Shown piece after piece: positions 33,309-43,347 of a stretch of 64,000 nt of DNA. The stretch spans positions 35,563-99,562 of the forward strand of contig JAVBLR010000029.1 of assembly GCA_031553395.1 (NCBI GenBank), read 5' to 3'. Both the position numbers and the translations under genes were made by a program. Numbering within the stretch: the stretch's first letter is position 1; each line of letters starts with the position of its first letter. Below the pieces are notes generated by a model. The model searched no databases. It worked only from the letters and a program-made list of their open reading frames with translations, and was not told the origin of the DNA. This DNA is from WRGA01 sp031553395 (GTDB lineage Bacteria; Bacteroidota; Bacteroidia; Bacteroidales; WRGA01).

Positions 33309-35093
33309 ATGAAATTTATCAAACGACATATAATTTTAGTTTTGTTTTTGCTGATTGGATGTGTTGTATGGGCTCAATCCGACAAAAAATCTTCCGATCG
33401 TGTAAATAAAGCAGCATCCGAACTATCCAAAGCATTAGACGAAAATGCTGAAGAAAGCAAGATTGCAGCAGATTATGAAATATTGGCAAAGGAACTTATT
33501 CAAAAAAAGTCATACGCTAAAGCCGAAGAGTATTTGAGAAAAGCTCTTCAAATTTATACAAATCAAAATCAAAAAGAAAAAGTTAGCGCGATCAATCGTG
33601 AAATTGCCGGAATATTGGAAATGCAAGGCAAAATAGATGATGCTGTAGTTCATTACGAAGATGCTGCTAAAATATCAGTGAATAGTCTACAAAAACAATT
33701 GAATATAAATGATGCCGGAAGAGTTAGAAATACTTCCAGCCCAAAGAAACAATCATCGTATATCCAGCAAAATATAACTTTATTGGAGAAGGAAAATTTA
33801 CCGGAAGAAAAAGCTGTAGTTTATCAGCAAATGGCAGTAAATAGCCTTCAAATGAATCAAAAATCACAGGCTATTGAAAATTATGAAAAAGCATTGGAAA
33901 ATATACCGAAAACAAAACCGGAAGCCATGGCTGTACAACAAAAAATTGCAGGTATTTATATTTCTGAAAACAAATTCGATAAAGCAATAGATATTAATGA
34001 GAATTTACTAAAGGAAACGACTAAGAATAAAGATGTTGAGGCTCAGATTAAACAAATGCAATCTTTGTCGGAGGTATATATTTCGGGTAATAAACAGAAG
34101 GAAGGAATTTCTACGTTGAAACAAGCATATGAATTAGCTTTGAAAGAAGGGCGAACGTTGGATGCAAAGAATTGTGTAGAATTATTGGGTAATATTTACA
34201 CAAAAGAAAATGATTATAAACAAAGTATTTCTTTATATACAAATTTTTTAAATCATTTGGAAATTCTGATCCAATCGGATAGCACTTTGGTAGATGCTAA
34301 AATATTTCAACTGACGGAAGAGCAAATTAATCGTCTGGAAAGAGAAAAAGAACTCAAGGATAAATTGATTGAAGGAAAGAATATATTTAATACAATCCTG
34401 ATAATTTTTCTTGTGCTACTTTTATTTCTTTTGTTTCTGATTATTAGAGCTTTTTATGCTAATAAGAAAAAAAATAAAGAAATTGCACTACAGTCTTTGC
34501 GAAGGGAAATGAATCCGCATTTTATTTTTAACAGCTTGAATAGTGTAAATCGGTTTATTTCTCAGAATAATGAATTGGAGGCCAATAAATACCTTGCTTC
34601 TTATTCGCGATTGATGCGTAACATTATGGAAAATTCGGGTAAAGACTTTATCAAGCTGAGCAAAGAATTGGAACAGTTGGAAGAATATTTACAATTGGAG
34701 CAATTGCGTTTTGGAGATAAGTTTTCATACAAAATTACTATTGATAAAGACATTGATACCGAAAGTGTTTCGATTCCGAATATGCTTATTCAGCCGCAAT
34801 TGGAAAATGCAGTTTGGCACGGACTTCGTTATAAAACAGAAAAAGGATGTTTAAAATTAGATATTATACTAAAAGCTGGAAAAATTATTGTTGCAATAGA
34901 AGATAATGGTATTGGATTGACTCAAAGTCAGGCAATTAAAACTGATAATCAGAGAATCTATGAATCAAGGGGATTAAATAATGTGAGGGAGCGCATCCGG
35001 TTATTAAACGAACTTTATCATACTGAAATAACATTGAATATTAAGGAAAAAGAAGCTCCGGATACAGGTGTTGTTGTCATATTCGTTTTTTAG
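33309..35093 (+). CDS. TPR-containing LytS-type sensor histidine kinase
   Basis: A 594-residue membrane sensor. A signal peptide (1-22) leads to periplasmic TPR repeats at about 45-330 (for example SYAKAEEYLRKALQIY, SQAIENYEKALENI, NDYKQSISLYTNFL). A membrane helix (about 358-380, LIIFLVLLLFLLFLII) and a LytS/YehU-type kinase follow, with REMNPHFIFNSLNSVNRFIS near 399 carrying the phospho-accepting His, LIQPQLENAVWHGL and the ATP lid IEDNGIGL. The LytTR response regulator begins 10 bp downstream, so the pair is one two-component system. The signal it senses is unknown. Confidence 0.92.
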   Translation: MKFIKRHIILVLFLLIGCVVWAQSDKKSSDRVNKAASELSKALDENAEESKIAADYEILAKELIQKKSYAKAEEYLRKALQIYTNQNQKEKVSAINREIAGILEMQGKIDDAVVHYEDAAKISVNSLQKQLNINDAGRVRNTSSPKKQSSYIQQNITLLEKENLPEEKAVVYQQMAVNSLQMNQKSQAIENYEKALENIPKTKPEAMAVQQKIAGIYISENKFDKAIDINENLLKETTKNKDVEAQIKQMQSLSEVYISGNKQKEGISTLKQAYELALKEGRTLDAKNCVELLGNIYTKENDYKQSISLYTNFLNHLEILIQSDSTLVDAKIFQLTEEQINRLEREKELKDKLIEGKNIFNTILIIFLVLLLFLLFLIIRAFYANKKKNKEIALQSLRREMNPHFIFNSLNSVNRFISQNNELEANKYLASYSRLMRNIMENSGKDFIKLSKELEQLEEYLQLEQLRFGDKFSYKITIDKDIDTESVSIPNMLIQPQLENAVWHGLRYKTEKGCLKLDIILKAGKIIVAIEDNGIGLTQSQAIKTDNQRIYESRGLNNVRERIRLLNELYHTEITLNIKEKEAPDTGVVVIFVF

Positions 35094-35103
35094 GAATTTG
35101 TTT

Positions 35104-35853
35104 ATGAAAAAAATAAAAAGTATCATTGTTGAAGATGAAGCAGCGGCTCGTGAAGTTCTGAGGAATTATATAACTAAATATTGCCCTCAGATTGAAATAT
35201 TAGGTGAAGCGGAAAATTGTACAGAGGCTGTTTCTCTTTTACATCAATTACAACCTCAATTGATCTTTTTAGATGTTGAAATGCCTTTTGGGAATGCTTT
35301 TGATGTATTGGACGGATGTAAGGATTTACATTTTGAGACCATTTTTGTTACGGCTTTTTCGGAATATTCGCTTAAGGCATTAAATCAAAGTGCTGCATAT
35401 TATTTATTGAAACCCATCGATATAGAGGAGTTAATTGTTGCTGTTAATAAAGTACATGAACAGATTCAAAAGAATGAAGTTTTTAACCGGAATAAAATTA
35501 TTTTGGAGAATTTCAAAGAAGAAAAACCTGAAAAAAGGAGAGTAATTCTTCCCACCTTAAATGGCTTTGAGATTGTAAAACCCGAAGAAATTATCCGTTT
35601 GCAAGGAAATGGAAATTTCACGGATATTTACTTAACAAATGGAAAGAAAAAAATGGTTTGTCGTTTCCTCAAACATTTTGCAGATATTTTACCCGATTCA
35701 TTTATCCGGATACATAAATCGCACATTATCAATACCTCTTTTGTTATTTCATATCATAAAGCATCAGGAGGCTATGTTACAATGGAGGATAAGTCGGAAA
35801 TAGAAATCTCTCCTGCGTATAAAGAAGATTTTTTGAGAATGATTAAAGGATAA
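35104..35853 (+). CDS. LytTR-family response regulator
   Basis: A 249-residue regulator; I start at MKKIKSIIVEDEAAAREVL because the receiver domain begins there, not at the in-frame ATG at 35068 that overlaps the kinase gene. Receiver residues are EDE near 8-10, the phospho-acceptor in LIFLDVEMPFGNAFDV, and the Lys in LLKPIDIEEL. The LytTR DNA-binding domain follows from about 145 (IILPTLNGFEIV-type start, RLQGNGNFTDIYLTNG, FIRIHKSHIIN). It is the partner of the upstream TPR kinase. The stop codon runs into a bidirectional terminator. Confidence 0.93.
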   Translation: MKKIKSIIVEDEAAAREVLRNYITKYCPQIEILGEAENCTEAVSLLHQLQPQLIFLDVEMPFGNAFDVLDGCKDLHFETIFVTAFSEYSLKALNQSAAYYLLKPIDIEELIVAVNKVHEQIQKNEVFNRNKIILENFKEEKPEKRRVILPTLNGFEIVKPEEIIRLQGNGNFTDIYLTNGKKKMVCRFLKHFADILPDSFIRIHKSHIINTSFVISYHKASGGYVTMEDKSEIEISPAYKEDFLRMIKG

Positions 35854-35897
35854 AAAATTACGGGGATTACTTCAAAAAGTAATCCCCGTAATTTTTT
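35852..35897. terminator. Bidirectional terminator between the response regulator and leuS
   Basis: A perfect 19-bp stem (AAAAAATTACGGGGATTAC and its complement) with an 8-base loop and flanking A and T runs serves both convergent genes. Confidence 0.92.
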
Positions 35898-35906
35898 ATG
35901 TCATTA

Positions 35907-38900
35907 TTAAAGCACTATATTCACAATCTTCTTTGGAACAATAATTACTTTTTTAGGAGTTTTTCCTTCCAGCCATTTTTGTGAACTTTCGTGGTCCAAT
36001 ACTGTTTTTTCTATTTCTTCGTTGGTAATATCCGCCGAAAACTCAATATTAAAACGAGATTTACCATTAAAGGAAACCGAATAAGTAAAGGCATCTTCCT
36101 GCAAATATTCTTCTTTACAAATAGGCCATTTAGCATCACAAACAGTTGTTGTATTGCCGATTGTATGCCATAATTCTTCAGCAACGTGTGGAGCAAATGG
36201 CGCCAAAAGAATTAATAAGTCATTTAAAATCGTTTTTTTGCTGCATTTTAATGCAGTTAATTCATTCACACAAATCATAAAGGCGCTTACAGATGTATTG
36301 AAAGAGAAATTCTCAATATCAAAAGAAACTTTCTTTATTAATTTATGTAAAGATTTTAATTCTTCTTTATTCGGATTCTCGTCAGATACAATTAATTCAT
36401 CTTCTTTGTAGAATAAATTCCACATTTTGCGTAAGAATCGATGAACGCCATCAATACCATTTGTATCCCAAGGTTTTGAAATTTCCAACGGGCCTAAGAA
36501 CATTTCATACATACGCAATGTATCAGCTCCATATTTTTCGACAATATCATCAGGATTTACCACATTGTACATTGATTTCGACATTTTCTCAACAGCCCAT
36601 CCGCAAATATATTTGCCATTCTCCAAAATAAACTCGGCACTTCTGTATTCCGGACTCCATGCACGGAATTTATCAATATCCAATATGTCGTTTTCAACAA
36701 TATTTACATCCACATGAATAGGTGTAACATCATATTGTTTTTTCAAATTATAGGACACAAAAAGATTTGCACCTTGAACACGGTAAACAAAATTCGAACG
36801 CCCTTGAATCATTCCTTGGTTTATCAATTTTTTGAATGGCTCACCTTCACAAACAACGTCCAGGTCAAACAAGAATTTATTCCAGAAACGACTGTAAATC
36901 AAGTGCCCGGTAGCATGTTCTGTTCCACCGATATATAAATCAACATTTTCCCAATACCGGTCGGCTTCTTGAGAAACCAATGCCTTGTCATTGTGTGGGT
37001 CCATGTAACGTAAATAATAAGCCGAAGAACCAGCGAAACCAGGCATCGTACACAACTCCAACGGATGTCCGTTGTAAGTCCAGTCTTTCGCACGGCCAAG
37101 CGGTGGCTCGCCATCTTCAGTTGGAAGAAATTTGTCAACTTCGGGTAGTTGAATTGGTAAATCGCTCTCTTCTACTGTATAAGGTAATCCATTCTTGTAA
37201 TAGATAGGAAAAGGTTCTCCCCAATAACGTTGACGGCTGAATATTGCATCCCGAAGGCGGTAATTTACTTTCCGAACACCAAGTTGGCGGTTTTCAACTT
37301 CATCAATTGCACTTGGAATCGCTTCTTTTACTGTAAGGCCATTCATAAAACCGGAATTTATCATGATGCCGTCTTTTGCATCAAAACTTTCTTCCGAAAC
37401 ATCACATCCTTCAATCAAAGGAATAATTGGTAAATCGAAATGTTTTGCAAAGGCATAGTCGCGACTATCATGTGCAGGAACGGCCATAATAGCACCAGTT
37501 CCATATCCGGCCAAGACATAATCCGAAATCCAGATTGGAATTTTTTCGTTGTTAAAAGGATTAATAGCATAAGAACCCGAAAATACTCCGGATACTTTCT
37601 TGTCGGCAATACGTTCCCTTTCGGTTCTTTTTTTAGTTGCTTCTAGATAGATAGCTACTTCCTTTTTTTGGCCAGGTGTTGTAAGTTTCTCAACCAGCTC
37701 ACTTTCTGGAGCCAACACCATAAATGTTACTCCAAATATTGTATCAGCACGAGTTGTAAAAACAGTAAAGAAATCATCCTCTTCCTGTCTCTTTTTTTCA
37801 TTCAAAGATTTCGATTCGGATATCGAAAATGAAGATACAGCAGAAACAATTGTATCACCCAATATCAGCTCTGAATCTTTGTCAAAAGAAGGAATAGAAT
37901 CTAACTTTTGTTTTATTTTCCAAACTACATGGTCTACATCCGACAGAATATCTTCTTCCGAGAAACGAAGAATTTGAAAATCATTATTCAATAAGAAAGC
38001 AGAGCGTTCTTTAATGTAATCCTTATATTCGGGTGTACTAGGAATGCTCCCAATGACTTCAATAATTAATCTTTTATCTGGACAAATAAAATCAGTCACA
38101 AAGAAAGCTACCTGCTGTCGTTTTTTTACATTATGTCCGGTATCGCTTAATAAAGCATCCCAAAGTATATGATGTGCCTGAGTTTCTTTGTTGTAAAATG
38201 ATTTTGCCGATTTTATCAGAAATGCCCATAAATTTTTATCCCCAACAAAATAGTGTGGAGGAGCAGATTCATCTTTATCCGACTTATTTGAGTAAATGGA
38301 TATTTTTTCTTCTTTTTCAGTTACAATATCTTCCTCTTCTTCTTTCTTAATTTTATCAGGATTGAATACCCGGAATCTGATTTCAGCACCTTCCGAACGG
38401 CCAATCCAGTTGCGTTGAGTTTCTTTCAACGATTCTGTCCAATCTACCTTATCCAATCCTTCCAACAAACGTTGAGCATAGGCAGAAACACGCAAACACC
38501 ATTGTTTCATTACCTTTTGTATGACAGGATGCCCACCGCGAACAGAAAGCCCTTCACTTACTTCATCATTTGCCAATACTGTCCCTAAAGCAGGACACCA
38601 ATTGACAGGCGTATCAGCCAAGTAAGCAATACGGTAATTCAATAAAATGGTTTGTTGTTCTTGTTCGCTATATTCTTTCCATTCATTTGCCGTAAAAGAA
38701 AGTTGTTCGCTACAAGCCGCATTCAGATTCTCTGTTCCGAACGTTTCAAGATGCTTGATTAATTTTTCAATCGGTTCAGCTTTTTGAACATTATTATTAT
38801 AAAAATGGTGGAACATTTTGATAAATGCCCATTGTGTCCATTTATAATATTCGGGTTCACATGTACGAACTTCCCGACTCCAATCGTAACTGAAGCCGAT

Positions 38901-39239
38901 TTTATCCATTTGTTCCCGGTAACGAGTGATATTATTTTGCGTAGTAACAGCAGGGTGCTGCCCTGTTTGGATAGCATATTGTTCGGCAGGAAGACCGTAA
39001 GCATCATATCCCATCGGATGCAATACATTAAATCCTTGCAACCGTTTGTAACGAGAAAAAATATCCGATGCAATGTATCCTAATGGATGCCCTACATGCA
39101 ATCCTGCACCCGAAGGATAAGGAAACATATCGAGGACATAATATTTCGGTTTATTTTTATTTTCGACAACTTTATAGGTTTTATTTTTTACCCAGTTTTT
39201 TTGCCACTTTTTCTCGATTTCTCTAAAATTGTATTCCAT
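35907..39239 (-). CDS. leuS: Leucyl-tRNA synthetase with inserted DUF559-type nuclease domain
   Basis: Charges tRNA-Leu. At 1110 residues it is about 200 longer than a normal bacterial enzyme. Core motifs are intact: PYPSGAGLHVGHPLGY near 40 (HIGH) and EKMSKSMYNVVNPDD (KMSKS), plus editing-domain TTRADTIFGVTFMVLAP. The extra part is residues about 290-488, between GRSEGAEIRFRV and FFTVFTTRADT, at the start of the CP1 editing domain. It has acidic linkers around a DUF559/Vsr-like endonuclease fold: HHILWDALLSDTGHNVKKRQ, FFVTDFICPDKRLIIEVIGS, KERSAFLLNNDFQILRFSEEDIL. The usual E-x-D-G-x-x-H is changed to EVIGSIP, so nuclease activity is doubtful. Confidence 0.95.
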   Translation of the reverse strand: MEYNFREIEKKWQKNWVKNKTYKVVENKNKPKYYVLDMFPYPSGAGLHVGHPLGYIASDIFSRYKRLQGFNVLHPMGYDAYGLPAEQYAIQTGQHPAVTTQNNITRYREQMDKIGFSYDWSREVRTCEPEYYKWTQWAFIKMFHHFYNNNVQKAEPIEKLIKHLETFGTENLNAACSEQLSFTANEWKEYSEQEQQTILLNYRIAYLADTPVNWCPALGTVLANDEVSEGLSVRGGHPVIQKVMKQWCLRVSAYAQRLLEGLDKVDWTESLKETQRNWIGRSEGAEIRFRVFNPDKIKKEEEEDIVTEKEEKISIYSNKSDKDESAPPHYFVGDKNLWAFLIKSAKSFYNKETQAHHILWDALLSDTGHNVKKRQQVAFFVTDFICPDKRLIIEVIGSIPSTPEYKDYIKERSAFLLNNDFQILRFSEEDILSDVDHVVWKIKQKLDSIPSFDKDSELILGDTIVSAVSSFSISESKSLNEKKRQEEDDFFTVFTTRADTIFGVTFMVLAPESELVEKLTTPGQKKEVAIYLEATKKRTERERIADKKVSGVFSGSYAINPFNNEKIPIWISDYVLAGYGTGAIMAVPAHDSRDYAFAKHFDLPIIPLIEGCDVSEESFDAKDGIMINSGFMNGLTVKEAIPSAIDEVENRQLGVRKVNYRLRDAIFSRQRYWGEPFPIYYKNGLPYTVEESDLPIQLPEVDKFLPTEDGEPPLGRAKDWTYNGHPLELCTMPGFAGSSAYYLRYMDPHNDKALVSQEADRYWENVDLYIGGTEHATGHLIYSRFWNKFLFDLDVVCEGEPFKKLINQGMIQGRSNFVYRVQGANLFVSYNLKKQYDVTPIHVDVNIVENDILDIDKFRAWSPEYRSAEFILENGKYICGWAVEKMSKSMYNVVNPDDIVEKYGADTLRMYEMFLGPLEISKPWDTNGIDGVHRFLRKMWNLFYKEDELIVSDENPNKEELKSLHKLIKKVSFDIENFSFNTSVSAFMICVNELTALKCSKKTILNDLLILLAPFAPHVAEELWHTIGNTTTVCDAKWPICKEEYLQEDAFTYSVSFNGKSRFNIEFSADITNEEIEKTVLDHESSQKWLEGKTPKKVIIVPKKIVNIVL

Positions 39240-39467
39240 AGGAAACTAATTTTTACGGTATTGTCTTTATTGTTATTCTTCAAAATCTCGTACAAGCGTG
39301 CAATCAGCACACTTACATTCTCTATAAATATATTAAACTTGGAGAATAATGGTGAAGTTACATCTCAATGATATTGCAACCCACAAAGAATTGAATGAAA
39401 TTTTACAAGCATGCAAATATAATAAAAGTATAACATTTACAGAATATCTTCTTATAAAGTCATAATT

Positions 39468-41081
39468 CTATTTATACATTTTCTCCCTCATTTGTTTGAT
39501 GGCATCACTTGTAATGTAATCATCATAATCCATCATTTTATCAATAATTCCCTTAGGTGTAAGTTCGATAATACGGTTACAAACCGTTTGGATAAATTCA
39601 TGGTCATGCGATGACATTAATACATTTCCTTTAAAGTTTTTTAAGGTATTGTTGAATGCCTGAATCGATTCCAAATCCAAATGGTTAGTCGGAGAATCGA
39701 GTACCAATGTGTTGGCGCTTTTCAGCATCATTCGCGCAATCATACAACGCATTTTCTCGCCTCCCGATAATACACTTGTTTTCTTGTAAACTTCTTCCCC
39801 TGCAAAGAGCATACGTCCAAGAAAACCTTTAACATACACTTCGGTTGTATCATCCGAAAATTGACTTAACCATTCTACTAGATTGAAATCTGTATTAAAA
39901 AAATCCGAATTATCTAATGGTAGATACGCTTCAGTAATAGTTTGTCCCCAATCGTAAGAACCGGAATCGGGTTTCATATTTCCATTAATAATCTCGAAAA
40001 ATGCAGTCATTGCCCGCGGGTCTTTTGATAAAAAGATGATTTTATCGTCTTTTTCAATTGTGAAGTTCACATCGTTGAATAGAACGGCATCATTCAGTTT
40101 TTTTGAAAGCCCTTTTACCTCAAGGATTTTATTTCCCGGCTCGCGTGAAGGTGTGAAGATAATTCCCGGATATTTTCTCGATGAAGGTTTAATTTCCTCA
40201 ATATTGAGCTTTTCGAGCATTTTTTTGCGGCTAGTAGTTTGTTTGGATTTAGCCACATTCGCACTAAAACGACGAATAAATTCCTCCAATTCTTTTTTCT
40301 TTTCCTCAGCCTTTTTATTCTGATTTTGTTGCTGACGTAAAGCCAGTTGACTTGATTCGTACCAGAAACTGTAATTCCCGGCAAATAATTCTATTTTTCC
40401 GAAATCAATATCAACCGTATGTGTACAAACCGAATCCAAAAAGTGACGGTCGTGCGAAACTACCAATACAGTATTCTCGAAATTCGATAAATAATTTTCC
40501 AACCACATTACGGTATCGATATCCAAATCATTTGTAGGCTCATCCAGTAAAAGGTTATCCGGTTTCCCGAAAAGCGCCTGAGCCAATAACACACGCACCT
40601 TTTGTTTTCCGCTGATATCTTTCATCAGCATATAATGAAGGCTTTCCTCAATGCCTAATCCGCTGAGTAAATTTGCAGCATCACTTTCGGCATTCCAACC
40701 GTCTAATTCGGCAAAACGCTCTTCCAATTCGGATGCGCGAATACCATCTTCATCTGTAAAATCTGCCTTTTCGTAAAGAGCATTTTTCTCGGTCATAACA
40801 TCCCACAAGACGGTATGGCCTCTCAAAACGGTTTCCAATACTGTACATTCATCAAAAGCAAAGTGATCCTGACTTAACACCGAAAGCCGTTCTCCCGGTC
40901 CTAAACTGATATTACCTCGTGTAGCATCCTTTTCTCCACTTATTACTTTTAAAAAAGTAGATTTTCCGGCGCCATTTGCGCCGATTATTCCGTAGCAATT
41001 TCCTTGGGTAAATTTCAGATTAACATCCTGAAACAAAACTCTTTTCCCAAACTGAACCGCCAAATCTGAAACTGCAATCAT
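39468..41081 (-). CDS. ABC-F family ATPase (YbiT/EttA-like)
   Basis: A 537-residue soluble protein with two ABC domains and no membrane segment. The first has GIIGANGAGKSTFLKVISG (Walker A), a signature region DISGKQKVRVLLAQAL and LLLDEPTNDLDIDT (Walker B). A charged ABC-F linker (EKKKELEEFIRRFSANVAKS) joins it to the second domain, whose signature is VLSGGEKMRCMIARMML and LVLDSPTNHLDLES. ABC-F proteins act on the ribosome. The overall pattern is closest to YbiT. The second P-loop is weak (FLSKDPRAMT), as is seen in part of this subgroup. Confidence 0.9.
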   Translation of the reverse strand: MIAVSDLAVQFGKRVLFQDVNLKFTQGNCYGIIGANGAGKSTFLKVISGEKDATRGNISLGPGERLSVLSQDHFAFDECTVLETVLRGHTVLWDVMTEKNALYEKADFTDEDGIRASELEERFAELDGWNAESDAANLLSGLGIEESLHYMLMKDISGKQKVRVLLAQALFGKPDNLLLDEPTNDLDIDTVMWLENYLSNFENTVLVVSHDRHFLDSVCTHTVDIDFGKIELFAGNYSFWYESSQLALRQQQNQNKKAEEKKKELEEFIRRFSANVAKSKQTTSRKKMLEKLNIEEIKPSSRKYPGIIFTPSREPGNKILEVKGLSKKLNDAVLFNDVNFTIEKDDKIIFLSKDPRAMTAFFEIINGNMKPDSGSYDWGQTITEAYLPLDNSDFFNTDFNLVEWLSQFSDDTTEVYVKGFLGRMLFAGEEVYKKTSVLSGGEKMRCMIARMMLKSANTLVLDSPTNHLDLESIQAFNNTLKNFKGNVLMSSHDHEFIQTVCNRIIELTPKGIIDKMMDYDDYITSDAIKQMREKMYK

Positions 41082-41201
41082 TTTTATCCTTTAAATTAAA
41101 AAGTTGCAAAGGTAAGTATTTTAATGGATTAAAGTACGAACATTTTCATACGTTTACTTTGGATTTTCTCTCAAAACTAATCCCTCAAAAAGGAAATATA
41201 G

Positions 41202-41209
41202 TATCTTTG
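41202..41209 (+). promoter_or_regulatory. -7 box of the metG promoter
   Basis: TATCTTTG matches TAnnTTTG and lies 31 bp before the metG start. It also shows that the start codon is the ATG at 41240, because the upstream in-frame ATG at 41159 precedes this box. Confidence 0.6.
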
Positions 41210-41239
41210 TCAGTTCTTTTTGTAAATTTATCATTAGCT

Positions 41240-43273
41240 ATGACATTTAAACGTACTACTGTTACTACAGCTTTGCCTTATGCAAATGGCCCAGTACATA
41301 TCGGGCATTTGGCCGGCGTATATGTTCCTGCAGATATCTATGTTCGTTACCTCAGATTAAAAGGTGAAGAAGTTGTTTTTATCGGAGGAAGCGATGAACA
41401 TGGTGTTCCCATTACCATCAAAGCCCGTAACGAAGGTGTTACGCCGCAGGATATTGTCGACAGGTATCATTATATTATCAAGAAATCGTTTGAAGATTTT
41501 GGAATTTTATTTGATGTGTATTCCCGTACAACATCTCAAACACATAAAGAAGTAGCCTCGGATTTCTTCAAAACATTATACGAAAAAGGCGAATTCATAG
41601 AAAAGACAAGCGAACAGTATTATGATGAAGAAGCTAAACAATTCTTAGCCGACCGTTATATCACAGGAACCTGTCCGCATTGCAAAAATGAACGGGCTTA
41701 TGGAGACCAATGCGAAGCTTGTGGAACATCGCTTAGTCCTACTGATTTGATTAATCCAAAATCTACAATTAGTGGAAGCATTCCGGTAATGAAGGAAACA
41801 AAACACTGGTATTTGCCGTTGGATAAACACGAACCGTTTTTGCGTCAATGGATTTTGGAAGGGCATAAGGAGTGGAAATCAAATGTTTACGGACAATGTA
41901 AGTCGTGGTTGGATATGGGATTGCAGCCTCGTGCAGTGAGCCGGGATTTGGATTGGGGGATTCCTGTTCCGGTCGAAGGTGCTGAAGGAAAAGTTTTGTA
42001 TGTTTGGTTTGATGCGCCTATCGGCTATATTTCCAATACGAAGGAATTATTGCCCGATTCGTGGGAAACCTGGTGGAAAGATAAAGATACACGCATTGTA
42101 CATTTTATCGGAAAAGATAATATCGTTTTCCATTGCATTGTTTTTCCGGCTATGTTAAAAGCTCACGGAGGATATCAACTTCCGGATAATGTTCCGGCAA
42201 ATGAATTTCTGAATTTGGAAGGTGATAAGATATCCACTTCCCGTAATTGGGCTGTTTGGTTGCACGAATATTTGGAAGATTTTCCCGGGAAACAAGATAT
42301 ATTAAGATATGTTTTAACGGCAAATGCACCCGAAACAAAAGATAATGACTTTACATGGAAAGATTTTCAGGCTCGTAATAATAACGAACTGGTTGCCATT
42401 CTCGGAAATTTCATAAACAGAGCATTAGTTCTTACTCACAAATATTTTGATGGGAAAGTACCTGCTTGTGGAGAGATGACAGATTATGATAATCGAACAA
42501 TTGACGAATTTGTCGGAATAAAAAAGGAACTGGAGAAAAATCTGGATAATTTTCATTTCCGTGAAGCGTTGAAAGATGCGATGAATCTGGCTCGTATCGG
42601 GAATAAATATTTAGCTGATACCGAACCATGGAAGTTGGCAAAAACAGATATGGAGCGTGTCGCTACCGTTTTGAATATCAGTTTACAAATTGTAGCGAAT
42701 TTAGGAATTGCATTCGAACCGTTTTTACCTTTCAGCGCAAAAAAAATCCGTGATTTTGTGGGATTGGATGATTGTATCTGGATGGATTTGGGAAAAATTA
42801 CCATTTTGCCGAAAGGCCAATTATTAGCAACACCTGAATTATTATTCGAAAAAATAGAAGATGAAACGGTCGCTGCTCAAGTGCAGAAATTATTGGATAC
42901 AAAAAAAGCCAATGAACTGAAAGAAGCGAAAGCCGCTCCTCAAAAACCGAATATTTCGTTTGATGATTTTGCTAAATTGGATATCCGAGTAGGAACGGTA
43001 TTGGAATGTGTAAAAGTTCCAAAAGCAGATAAATTGCTTCAACTAACTATTGACGATGGTTTAAGTAAACGCACGATTGTTTCGGGAATTGCACAGCATT
43101 TTAATCCGGAAGATATTATTGGAAAACAAGTTTGCTTTGTTGCCAATCTTGAGCCTCGGAAATTAAAAGGAATCGAATCACAAGGCATGATTCTTTCCGC
43201 CGAAAATTTCGATGGAAAATTGGTATTAATTCATCCCGGAGAAAACGTAAAAGAAGGAAGCGAAGTGAAATAA
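41240..43273 (+). CDS. metG: Methionyl-tRNA synthetase
   Basis: Charges tRNA-Met. It is 677 residues from MTFKRTTVTTALPYANG, the usual N-terminus; 27 extra in-frame codons upstream would overlap the promoter. HIGH motif: PYANGPVHIGHLAG. Zinc-binding knuckle: CPHC and CEAC in TCPHCKNERAYGDQCEACG. KMSKS position: EGDKISTSRNW, a variant in which KISTS replaces KMSKS, as usual in this type. The C-terminal domain (FAKLDIRVGTVLECVKVPKA, to the end) is the EMAP-type tRNA-binding fold. Monocistronic. Confidence 0.96.
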   Translation: MTFKRTTVTTALPYANGPVHIGHLAGVYVPADIYVRYLRLKGEEVVFIGGSDEHGVPITIKARNEGVTPQDIVDRYHYIIKKSFEDFGILFDVYSRTTSQTHKEVASDFFKTLYEKGEFIEKTSEQYYDEEAKQFLADRYITGTCPHCKNERAYGDQCEACGTSLSPTDLINPKSTISGSIPVMKETKHWYLPLDKHEPFLRQWILEGHKEWKSNVYGQCKSWLDMGLQPRAVSRDLDWGIPVPVEGAEGKVLYVWFDAPIGYISNTKELLPDSWETWWKDKDTRIVHFIGKDNIVFHCIVFPAMLKAHGGYQLPDNVPANEFLNLEGDKISTSRNWAVWLHEYLEDFPGKQDILRYVLTANAPETKDNDFTWKDFQARNNNELVAILGNFINRALVLTHKYFDGKVPACGEMTDYDNRTIDEFVGIKKELEKNLDNFHFREALKDAMNLARIGNKYLADTEPWKLAKTDMERVATVLNISLQIVANLGIAFEPFLPFSAKKIRDFVGLDDCIWMDLGKITILPKGQLLATPELLFEKIEDETVAAQVQKLLDTKKANELKEAKAAPQKPNISFDDFAKLDIRVGTVLECVKVPKADKLLQLTIDDGLSKRTIVSGIAQHFNPEDIIGKQVCFVANLEPRKLKGIESQGMILSAENFDGKLVLIHPGENVKEGSEVK

Positions 43274-43285
43274 TTGGCATTGTAC

Positions 43286-43319
43286 GGGCAGCCCCATGTG
43301 TCTGCCCTTTTCTTTTTTT
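43286..43319 (+). terminator. metG terminator
   Basis: GGGCAG / CTGCCC hairpin at 43286-43307 followed by a T-rich run, 13 bp after the stop. Confidence 0.75.
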
Positions 43320-43347
43320 ATTGTGCCTGCCCTTTCTTTTATAATTA

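Noticed and set aside
39349..39465. A 38-codon ORF (MVKLHLNDIATHKELNEILQ and onward) with GGAG six bases before the ATG
   Set aside because: It lies alone on the plus strand between two leftward genes, has no recognisable family or promoter, and Shine-Dalgarno sequences carry little weight in this phylum. Kept only as a remark.
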